In this document: positions 1 through 5,440 of the stretch, piece by piece
Layout of the letters: every line of letters starts with the position of its first letter
Position numbering within the stretch: the first letter of the stretch is position 1
Assembly (NCBI GenBank): GCA_947074125.1
Contig: CAMTOM010000123.1
Coordinates: 1 to 5,440, forward strand
Direction of reading: 5' to 3'
DNA length: 5,440 nt
Origin: an uncultured Desulfovibrionaceae bacterium
Lineage (GTDB): Bacteria > Desulfobacterota > Desulfovibrionia > Desulfovibrionales > Desulfovibrionaceae
Notes under the pieces: generated by a model
Seen by the model: the letters and a program-made list of their open reading frames with translations, nothing else
The model's database searches: none
What the model was told of the DNA's origin: nothing
Program-made: the position numbers and the translations under genes

Positions 1-2
1 GA

Positions 3-491
3 TCATAGAAAAATGGCAGTTTTTAACGGTTCTGCATTGGAAGTGTTACTCTTTATGGTTGCATCAAGACTAAAAAATGCGCCACTGCAATCGGCTATGA
101 GAAAATAATCATACACCAAACTATAGACTCTGCTTTGCAAAAGCTTGATCAGATCATAATTATCAGAGACATCATCAAAAGAAGCATCTTTTTCCTCAAG
201 AACATTTGCTATTGTTTGTGACAACTGCCTTGAAAAATGAATCCCCTGTGCCGCAGTATCGCTAAAATATTTTTCAAGATAATGCTTGTTCTGCTTTGCC
301 CGCTGTTCAAACAAGGTGTCTGCCGCTTTTCGGGGAGAAAAAATCTCCATGGCGATAAGCGAGAAGAACATCACACTCAATATCACCCCACTGAACAGAA
401 AAAAATACAGGAGAAGACGCCAGCGAAACCCAACGGTAATCTTGCCCGGATCACTCAATAGGCGAATTGCTTCTTTAGCATACGCAAGCAT
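3..491 (-). CDS. Membrane sensor-like protein, N-terminal part, ended by an in-frame stop at the window edge
   Basis: The product is 162 residues from the ATG at 491. A GGAG at 501-498, six bases before that ATG, decides the start; an in-frame TTG at 506 would add five residues but has no such site. A basic, amphipathic stretch (1-25, with FRWR at 22-25) leads into one membrane helix at about 26-48. The remaining 110 or so residues look extracytoplasmic and helical, ending in a stretch with LIADCSGAFFSLDAT that resembles a small-molecule sensing domain. No output domain (histidine kinase, GGDEF or AraC-type) is visible, because the frame meets TGA at 5-3. It lies 18 bases downstream of the solute-binding lipoprotein gene, so the two probably form an operon and a ligand-loaded binding protein may signal through this protein. 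The stop could be genuine, a nonsense mutation or a sequencing error. A sensor role is inferred from topology and neighbour; the output type is unknown. Confidence 0.6.
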   Translation of the reverse strand: MLAYAKEAIRLLSDPGKITVGFRWRLLLYFFLFSGVILSVMFFSLIAMEIFSPRKAADTLFEQRAKQNKHYLEKYFSDTAAQGIHFSRQLSQTIANVLEEKDASFDDVSDNYDLIKLLQSRVYSLVYDYFLIADCSGAFFSLDATIKSNTSNAEPLKTAIFL

Positions 492-509
492 ACTCTTCTC
501 CAGCAAACA

Positions 510-1835
510 TTACTTCATGTCCGATTCCAGCTTTGACAGCATTTCCTGAATAAGTACCGCTTTGTCAGCACTGTCTCTTTTTCTCTGGTATTTTTTAAAG
601 AGTTCAATATGCGCAGCCGAAAACTGCTTTTCCACTTCCCCATAATTTTCAAAAAAGGGAGGAATATAAAACTCGTATGTCGCGTGTATCTTCTGAATGG
701 CAGCATGAAGTGCCTGATAATTCTCGCTCTCATACTTGAAATCATTCTTTTGAAAATGCTGATAGGCACTGTTTTTCACAGGGAAATAGCCTGTCTCCCT
801 CACAAAGGGGACATTATTGTCAACGTCCGTCAGCCAGCGGGCAAAGATCACAGCCGCACGCTCTTTTTCTTTGCTTGTTTTGAGCATTCCCAAACCAACG
901 CCGCGTTGCAATGTCAGACGCCTACCATCTTTAAAATATGGCGGGGGAAGAACGGCCAACCGTAGAGGAATAGTCGTATTGTCGGGAAAGGTAACAGTGT
1001 CTTTGAAGTACAAAATGGACGCCGTTGAGCTTATCCCACACAGCACCTCACCTGTCATCATGGCTGTTGTTGCGTAACCGGCAAGCGAGCACACCTCACC
1101 ATCAATAGCAGAAGAGGCTAACTGTTTCCAAACATTCCGGAAGCTCTCATCCTGAAGATTGATCTTCTGGTCTTTGAAAAACTCGCCACCAAGGGCAACC
1201 GTATTCAGCATTCCATAAAGAATCCAGTCATCGTATTTGTAAAAGGCTTTGCCGCCAGACCACTCATAGTAACGCTTTGCAGCCTGAAACATTCCTTCCC
1301 ATGTTGCAAGGTCTTCATAACGAACACCTGTTTCGCGAGAAAACTGGTCAAAAATGGTAGCATTGATAAAAAGCGCATTTGAAGACTTTGCGACTGGCAG
1401 GAGGAGCAGGCGCCCATTGATTTCTCCCTCAGACACAAAAGACGGGACATACTCCTGTAACTCTACTTCGGAAAGATGTTCCTTCCAGTCCATAAAAAGT
1501 TCAGGATCAATCGCATAGGGGGTTTTGGGATATGTGGTAAAAATATCGGGCAAATCCGCTGCGCCAGGGTGTTTTTTGGCAGCCGCGACCAGCGCAAAAT
1601 GAATATCAGGCGCGGTGAACACCGAGGTCACATTGACCAGAATGCCTTCTTTCTGCCCAACGCTCTGGTTGAAGCGCTCGACCAGACGATTCATGGGAGA
1701 GTCTGTCTGCCCGCCGTAAACATGCCACATGGTCAGCACGGTTGGAGTCCTGGGCGAAAAAAGAGACTCGGAACAACCCGACAATACTGCCACAATAGCG
1801 ACAATAAGGCTCCATACCGAAAGCATTTTCTTCAT
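510..1835 (-). CDS. Extracellular solute-binding lipoprotein, family 1 (ABC-type, carbohydrate-like)
   Basis: This 441-residue protein begins with a lipoprotein signal: MKK, a hydrophobic core at 4-18 and the lipobox LSGC, predicting cleavage and lipidation at Cys21. The mature N-terminus has TVLTMWHVYGGQ (32-43), typical of family 1 binding proteins that open with a 'W' strand and a flexible glycine loop. Next come an LPDIF segment (95-99), LPVAKSSNALFIN (146-158), DLATWEGMF (175-183), and a C-lobe segment RAAVIFARWLTD (326-337) followed by GYFPV (349-353), the usual 'G-x-x-P' hallmark. The ATG at 1835 is chosen over the TTG at 1853 because it gives a clean signal peptide and follows a G-run that can serve as ribosome binding site. 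The family normally delivers sugars or related solutes to an ABC permease, but no permease or ATPase gene is in the window. The adjacent downstream membrane sensor suggests ligand presentation for signalling. Family assignment is firm; the ligand is unknown. Confidence 0.88.
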   Translation of the reverse strand: MKKMLSVWSLIVAIVAVLSGCSESLFSPRTPTVLTMWHVYGGQTDSPMNRLVERFNQSVGQKEGILVNVTSVFTAPDIHFALVAAAKKHPGAADLPDIFTTYPKTPYAIDPELFMDWKEHLSEVELQEYVPSFVSEGEINGRLLLLPVAKSSNALFINATIFDQFSRETGVRYEDLATWEGMFQAAKRYYEWSGGKAFYKYDDWILYGMLNTVALGGEFFKDQKINLQDESFRNVWKQLASSAIDGEVCSLAGYATTAMMTGEVLCGISSTASILYFKDTVTFPDNTTIPLRLAVLPPPYFKDGRRLTLQRGVGLGMLKTSKEKERAAVIFARWLTDVDNNVPFVRETGYFPVKNSAYQHFQKNDFKYESENYQALHAAIQKIHATYEFYIPPFFENYGEVEKQFSAAHIELFKKYQRKRDSADKAVLIQEMLSKLESDMK

Positions 1836-1877
1836 TCCAGCCCCCCCAATCAACCCACAAATGCAAGATGAGTGAAC

Positions 1878-1901
1878 AAAGAAAAAGTGCCTGGGACAGG
1901 C
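1878..1901 (-). terminator. Candidate rho-independent terminator or leader hairpin
   Basis: On the minus strand GCCTG-TCC-CAGGC forms a five-base-pair stem with a three-base loop, followed by AC and then TTTTTCTTT. It lies about 100 bases past the RNase stop codon and 43 bases before the binding-protein ATG. It could end the RNase transcript or, if the binding-protein promoter lies upstream of it, act as an attenuator. The stem is short, so strength is uncertain. Confidence 0.45.
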
Positions 1902-1954
1902 TCAATTTACATTTTGTATTTATGATGCTAAAGGCTAGCGCAAAATCTCACAAA

Positions 1955-1983
1955 AGTATAGTTCAGAAAAATTCTTTTCACAG
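1955..1983 (-). promoter_or_regulatory. Weak promoter candidate for the binding-protein/sensor operon
   Basis: The minus strand has TATACT at 1960-1955 (five of six to the -10 consensus). A CTGTGA 17 bases upstream, at 1983-1978, matches the -35 consensus at only three of six. Transcription from here would give a leader of about 110 bases that includes the hairpin at 1878-1901. The rest of the 1836-1997 gap offers nothing better. Transcription reading through from the RNase gene is an alternative. Confidence 0.2.
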
Positions 1984-1997
1984 ACACGCTTCATAGC

Positions 1998-4097
1998 TTA
2001 CGCATCCTGTACTTCTAAAATGACGATCTCATTATAGAGAGGATTCACCTTGCCAAGGCGTACCCGTACAGGCTGACCAGGACAGGCGCGCTCACCAAAC
2101 AAGCGACGACGCCCACGGACAAAAAGCTGCTCAGCGGGCAGACTCACCGTCACAAGGACATCATTTTCTTCCGTAATCACAGCTTCCCACCAGGCCTTGT
2201 CTCCCTGCTGGCGCACATACAGAAGCTTCCAGTAACGGGGACGAAAACGCTGTGCCTGTCCTGCCGCATCCAGGCGCCGTGAAAGCATTACCAGCAATGC
2301 CGTCAATTCTTCCTGTGAAAGTCTCGCACTCCCCTTCTCCAGATACGAAACCATCTGCGCCACATTGACCAGGTCTGTATAGCGTCTGAGCGGAGATGTT
2401 ACCGGAGCATAACGTTTCAATCCAAGCGCGGCATGTGGCTTTGCCTGTACATCCAGCGTTGAGGGTATCAGCGCCCGCATAATGCGCGCCATGCGATGTG
2501 GCTCATGCCATATGCCAGCGTACTCTTTGGGAACAGCCACATCCTGCACCCGATGCAGCATAGCAACACCATGTTCTTCTGCCCACAAAGCAGCCTGCGC
2601 ACTGGCCAGTATCATCAATTCTGCAACCAGCATTTGTGCGCGAGGTGCCGATTCTCCAGCTTCCAAAGTTACCTGCACATCGCCATCGCGCTCTTCCAGA
2701 CGCACAACAGGATCAGGTCTTTCCATGATAACAGCTCCAGCAGCGATACGTGCCTGCTGACGCAATAGAGCCACTTTTTCACCCAGCACAAGCTGCTCCT
2801 GATAACTGGCAGCAGGATTGGCAACAGGCTCCTTTTCAGCAGATTCCAGCACGGCTTCACAATCAGAATACGTCAGATTGGCAGCCAGACGCACATGCGT
2901 TGCCCGAAACTCTATATTGGATATTTCTCCTGCCGCATCCACATCACACTGCAAACATAACGCAGGACGGATCTGATGCGCCAGCAGCGATAGAACATCT
3001 GCCCCCAAACGCTCTGGCATCATATGGTGTGTGGCCTCAGGCAAATAAATACTTGTGCCTCTTCGGAAAACAGCCTTGTCCAGTTCAGAGCCAAAATCCC
3101 AGTAGAATGCGGGGCAGGCAAAAGCCAGCGTAAGGCGCGTAGTGCCATTTTCCAATGCCGCAACATGAAAGGCATCGTCCACATCCCGCGTTGCGGCGCT
3201 GTCAATACTGATAAAAGGCAGAAGACATTCTGCTTCTTTCTGTTCAGACAAGCGTGTGATAATCGCATCTACCTGTGCCGCATGTTCCACAGCCCAGTCA
3301 TCACCAGCGAGATACTCCGCCCTATCGAGCCAGAAATTATAATGTGGCGGCACAATACCCCACGCTTCCGCCAATTGCAGAGGCAGGTGCTGTACATCAG
3401 GCAAACCCTTGCTGAGCAAAGCCCACAGCATCGTTTCATCATGACTTTCGGGGTCTGCTATTCGTTGCAGCAACAAGGTCTTGAGACGTTCCTGAAGTTC
3501 TGCCGCTGGCCATTCTCTGGCATCAGCAGGAGGTAGCTGACGCTTGCGACAGGCGACATCCCACAGCATGCGAAAAAACTCGGCTCCTCCCTGATGCAGA
3601 GCCTCGCGCTCTTTTGCGCTCTCCTGCTCCTGACAGCGCTTTGCCACGACCTCTTCAGTAAACACCTCAAAATCAGGACTTTGAAACTTGAAATGGCTTT
3701 TGCAGGCCAGCAACGCACGTCCATGTGCTGCCACAGTGTCTGCATCCGGCTCAGCAGAAGAAAGCTCGGCAAACCATATTGCGGGAGCACGCTCCACCTC
3801 ACCCTGTGCCATCTCCCAAAGCTCATGTACATCCAGTGTACCAAGTAACGACTCACGTTTGATGCGATGCGTTTCCAGTATCTGAACCACTTCTTCCTTA
3901 CTGGAAGACGTGACGCTTGTGCGCGGCCCCGCCCACGGAAGAAGACGTCCCGCATTCAAACGTGTCTCACGGCGATTGGGCAATAACAGGCGCAGTCGCC
4001 CCCCCTGTTCTTCCATCACCCAGGCAATCTGTGGGCTGTTCCCTTCCATGTACTCCACAATACATCCCGTTCCGGGGTACTGTACCAAATCAGACAT
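1998..4097 (-). CDS. RNase II/RNB-family 3'-5' exoribonuclease
   Basis: A 699-residue protein that should degrade single-stranded RNA processively from the 3' end in the cytoplasm, using a metal-dependent active site. The RNB signature SIDSAATRDVDDAF supplies Asp299, Asp305, Asp307 and Asp308, with the same spacing as E. coli RNase II Asp201/207/209/210. The second signature, TSPLRRYTDL at 567-576, carries the catalytic arginine region. Residues 620-699 look like the C-terminal S1/OB barrel. About 290 residues precede the RNB core, more than the two cold-shock domains of E. coli RNase II. Residues 9-57 (GTGCIVEYMEGN to LLPWAGP) look like an SH3-like barrel, followed by a helical, possibly winged-helix part and a charged helix (147-172), as in the cyanobacterial and Deinococcus RNase II type. 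The ATG at 4097 is set by AGGGAG at 4108-4103. The frame stays open upstream to 4595, but that part runs antisense to the next gene and is not protein-like. The gene is divergent from the synthase gene. Confidence 0.92.
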   Translation of the reverse strand: MSDLVQYPGTGCIVEYMEGNSPQIAWVMEEQGGRLRLLLPNRRETRLNAGRLLPWAGPRTSVTSSSKEEVVQILETHRIKRESLLGTLDVHELWEMAQGEVERAPAIWFAELSSAEPDADTVAAHGRALLACKSHFKFQSPDFEVFTEEVVAKRCQEQESAKEREALHQGGAEFFRMLWDVACRKRQLPPADAREWPAAELQERLKTLLLQRIADPESHDETMLWALLSKGLPDVQHLPLQLAEAWGIVPPHYNFWLDRAEYLAGDDWAVEHAAQVDAIITRLSEQKEAECLLPFISIDSAATRDVDDAFHVAALENGTTRLTLAFACPAFYWDFGSELDKAVFRRGTSIYLPEATHHMMPERLGADVLSLLAHQIRPALCLQCDVDAAGEISNIEFRATHVRLAANLTYSDCEAVLESAEKEPVANPAASYQEQLVLGEKVALLRQQARIAAGAVIMERPDPVVRLEERDGDVQVTLEAGESAPRAQMLVAELMILASAQAALWAEEHGVAMLHRVQDVAVPKEYAGIWHEPHRMARIMRALIPSTLDVQAKPHAALGLKRYAPVTSPLRRYTDLVNVAQMVSYLEKGSARLSQEELTALLVMLSRRLDAAGQAQRFRPRYWKLLYVRQQGDKAWWEAVITEENDVLVTVSLPAEQLFVRGRRRLFGERACPGQPVRVRLGKVNPLYNEIVILEVQDA

Positions 4098-4102
4098 ATC
4101 TG

Positions 4103-4108
4103 CTCCCT
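4103..4108 (-). promoter_or_regulatory. Ribosome binding site fixing the RNase start
   Basis: AGGGAG sits five bases before the ATG at 4097. It separates the real start from 166 codons of in-frame upstream open sequence that overlap the divergent promoter region and the 5' end of the neighbouring gene on the opposite strand. Confidence 0.8.
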
Positions 4109-4129
4109 GTAAAAAACGCCTGCGCATGA

Positions 4130-4159
4130 CACTTTTTTTAAGTGATATTTCAAGCACTT
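4130..4159 (-). other. Alternative small hairpins in the RNase leader
   Basis: On the minus strand the order is AAGTG (4159-4155), CACTT (4144-4140), AAGTG (4134-4130). The central CACTT can pair with either flank, with a ten-base loop on one side or a five-base A-only loop on the other, so the two hairpins exclude each other. Each stem is only five base pairs and weak. The element lies between the predicted promoter and the ribosome binding site. A regulatory role is speculative. Confidence 0.25.
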
Positions 4160-4184
4160 GCATGTATTCGCAAAAAGAACGTGC

Positions 4185-4213
4185 AGTATATCTTTTATAT
4201 TCATCTCCGTAAA
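4185..4213 (-). promoter_or_regulatory. Promoter candidate for the RNase gene
   Basis: On the minus strand, TTTACG (4213-4208, four of six to the -35 consensus) is followed after exactly 17 bases by TATACT (4190-4185, five of six to the -10 consensus). Transcription would start near 4178 and give a leader of about 80 bases. For the divergent synthase gene I found only a lone TATAAC at 4302-4307 with no convincing -35 element. Confidence 0.45.
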
Positions 4214-4322
4214 GACACCACACACACAAATGATTGCCATTTCCCATGACAAAGCGGACTGGACGAATGCCGCGTGAAGAGTTATGCTTGGGGTTGTACC
4301 TTATAACGTAATGGGAAATGCC

Positions 4323-5440
4323 ATGCCTCTTATTCACGAAAGAACGACTCATCGTCACTTTCCCCTCGTTCATGTGGATGCGCCACAATTGTATCGGGAG
4401 CTTTTTCCCTATACAACGATTTGCCGCACCAGCTTTGACGATATTTTCGTCACACCGCACCCTGCGCCTCAAATGCGCATTACAGACACTACTTTTCGCG
4501 ATGGACAGCAGGCACGTGCGCCGTATACCGTTAAACAGATCGGGCATATCTTTGACTTGCTGCACCGTCTGGGTGGCAAGAGCGGTCTTATCCACGCTAC
4601 GGAATTTTTTATCTACTCATCCAAAGACCGTAAGGCGATCGACCTTTGCCGCTCCAAAGGCTATCGCTTTCCCCAGATTACCGCATGGACACGCGCCAAT
4701 AAAGAAGACCTGCGCATGGCCAAAGATATGGGATTCACTGAAGTTGGCATGCTCACCAGTGTTTCTGACTATCACATTTTTCTCAAGCTGGGAAAAACAC
4801 GCGCAGAAGCCATGGACATGTATCTGGATACTGTCCGTCAGGCTCTGGAATGGGGCATTGTCCCCCGCTGTCATTTTGAAGACATTACCCGCGCTGATAT
4901 TTATGGTTTTTGTGTGCCTTTCGCGCAACGCCTCGCAGAACTGAGCACACAGTCAGGCCTGCCAGTCAAAATTCGCCTCTGTGATACCATGGGCTACGGT
5001 GTACCCTATCCGGGTGCAGCCCTGCCACGTTCTGTACAGCGTATTGTGCGCGCCTTTACGGATGATGCGGGTATTCCTGGCGATCGCCTGGAATGGCACG
5101 GACACAATGATTTTCACAAAGTGCTTGTCAATGGCGTCACCGCATGGCTCAATGGATGCGGTACCGTCAACGGTACCCTGCTTGGCTTTGGCGAACGCAC
5201 TGGCAATACCCCACTGGAAGCCCTTGTTGTTGAATATATTTCTCTTACTGGCGATGATACTGTTGCCGATACCACTGTTATCAATGAGATCGGTGAATAT
5301 TTCAGCAAAGAACGGGAATACGCCATTCCGCATAACTATCCCTTTGTGGGGCGTGATTTCAACGCAACCAGCGCGGGTGTCCATGTGGACGGTTTGGCCA
5401 AGAATGAAGAAATCTACAATATCTTTGATACCACCACTCT
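4323..5440 (+). CDS. (Re)-citrate synthase-like DRE-TIM enzyme (homocitrate/isopropylmalate synthase family), 3' end missing
   Basis: The frame is open to the right edge: 372 residues with no stop. It should condense acetyl-CoA with a 2-oxo acid in a metal-dependent TIM barrel. Visible motifs are DTTFRDGQQ (55-63, the DRE-TIM Arg59-Asp60), ATEFFIYS (92-99), GMLTSVSDYHIF (142-153), RCHFEDITRADIYGF (182-196), IRLCDTMGYG (217-226), the metal-binding WHGHND (His259, His261) and GERTGN (290-295). DGQQ instead of the DGEQ common in isopropylmalate synthases, and the EFF-Y-S-KDR segment, resemble Re-type citrate synthases of Clostridium kluyveri and Desulfovibrio, which stand in for an absent Si-citrate synthase. 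The product would be citrate for glutamate synthesis. Homocitrate or isopropylmalate synthase activity is not excluded. The start is uncertain: ATG 4323 follows a weak GGGA, while ATG 4311 and ATG 4284 are in frame, with a stop at 4275. An overlapping ORF at 4318-4944 is in another frame and spurious. The gene is divergent from the RNase gene. Confidence 0.82.
   Translation, partial: MPLIHERTTHRHFPLVHVDAPQLYRELFPYTTICRTSFDDIFVTPHPAPQMRITDTTFRDGQQARAPYTVKQIGHIFDLLHRLGGKSGLIHATEFFIYSSKDRKAIDLCRSKGYRFPQITAWTRANKEDLRMAKDMGFTEVGMLTSVSDYHIFLKLGKTRAEAMDMYLDTVRQALEWGIVPRCHFEDITRADIYGFCVPFAQRLAELSTQSGLPVKIRLCDTMGYGVPYPGAALPRSVQRIVRAFTDDAGIPGDRLEWHGHNDFHKVLVNGVTAWLNGCGTVNGTLLGFGERTGNTPLEALVVEYISLTGDDTVADTTVINEIGEYFSKEREYAIPHNYPFVGRDFNATSAGVHVDGLAKNEEIYNIFDTTT

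Noticed and set aside
1878..1901. GGCAC as a possible sigma-54 -24 element
   Set aside because: The required GC of the -12 element does not follow at the correct spacing; the downstream bases are a T-run.
1476..1905. Plus- and minus-strand open frames of 131 and 99 codons over the 5' end of the binding-protein gene
   Set aside because: They overlap the signal peptide and N-lobe coding region of the lipoprotein in other frames and show no domain pattern.
4111..4126. CGC-AG-GCG followed by six Ts on the minus strand, terminator-like
   Set aside because: A two-base loop with a three-base-pair stem cannot form a stable hairpin.
2482..4212. Several plus-strand open frames of 65-170 codons antisense to the RNase gene
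   Set aside because: They are shadows of a GC-richer coding frame: low-complexity Cys/Ser/Arg/His content and no conserved motifs.
4281..4307. GTTAT/ATAAC inverted repeat before the synthase start, possible operator
   Set aside because: The arms are only five bases with a 17-base spacer and no further symmetry; easily expected by chance.
4098..4595. In-frame upstream extension of the RNase frame by 166 codons
   Set aside because: It crosses the promoter region and runs antisense to the 5' part of the synthase gene. The translated sequence is rich in Arg, Cys and His without domain-like pattern, and a strong ribosome binding site marks the ATG at 4097.
4318..4944. Plus-strand open frame of 208 codons
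   Set aside because: It overlaps the synthase gene in another frame. The frame of ATG 4311/4323 carries all the DRE-TIM motifs, whereas this one has none.
4953..5384. Minus-strand open frame of 143 codons
   Set aside because: It is antisense to well-conserved synthase motifs (the DTMGYG, WHGHND and GERTGN region), has no ribosome binding site that stands out and no recognisable domain.

Overview
The window carries four genes and two short intergenic gaps. The proteins resemble those of anaerobic sulfate reducers of the Desulfovibrio group: a homocitrate/isopropylmalate-synthase-like enzyme of the (Re)-citrate synthase type, a divergent RNase II with an extended N-terminus, and a solute-binding lipoprotein paired with a membrane sensor. 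This placement rests on remembered family resemblance, not on a search, and the genus is not settled.

Layout, left to right. (1) Positions 3-491, minus strand: the N-terminal part of a one-helix membrane sensor-like protein, ended by an in-frame TGA at the very edge of the window. (2) 510-1835, minus: a 441-residue lipoprotein of the family 1 extracellular solute-binding proteins, 18 bases upstream of the sensor and almost certainly co-transcribed with it. (3) 1836-1997: a 162-base gap holding a small GC-rich hairpin with a T-run (minus strand) and a weak promoter candidate. (4) 1998-4097, minus: a 699-residue RNase II/RNB exoribonuclease with all four catalytic aspartates. (5) 4098-4322: a 225-base divergent control region with a fair promoter for the RNase gene and short alternative hairpins in its leader. 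(6) 4323-5440, plus, running off the right edge: the DRE-TIM enzyme, best called (Re)-citrate synthase. Its reading frame is open to the end of the window with no stop codon.

The RNase (RNA turnover) and the citrate-forming enzyme (acetyl-CoA plus oxaloacetate, feeding citrate and glutamate synthesis) share only a divergent promoter region, and nothing shows a functional link. The binding protein and sensor look like a two-gene sensing module: no permease or ATPase gene lies on either side within the window, so the binding protein may present a ligand to the sensor instead of feeding a transporter. Base composition falls toward the left edge (about 55-60% GC in sampled lines of the RNase and synthase genes, about 35% in sampled lines of the sensor).

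I saw no tRNA, rRNA, CRISPR array, insertion sequence or attachment site. No stretch longer than 300 bases lacks a gene. The least ordinary item is the binding-protein/sensor pair with its possible premature stop. I do not see clear evidence of a wholly new system.
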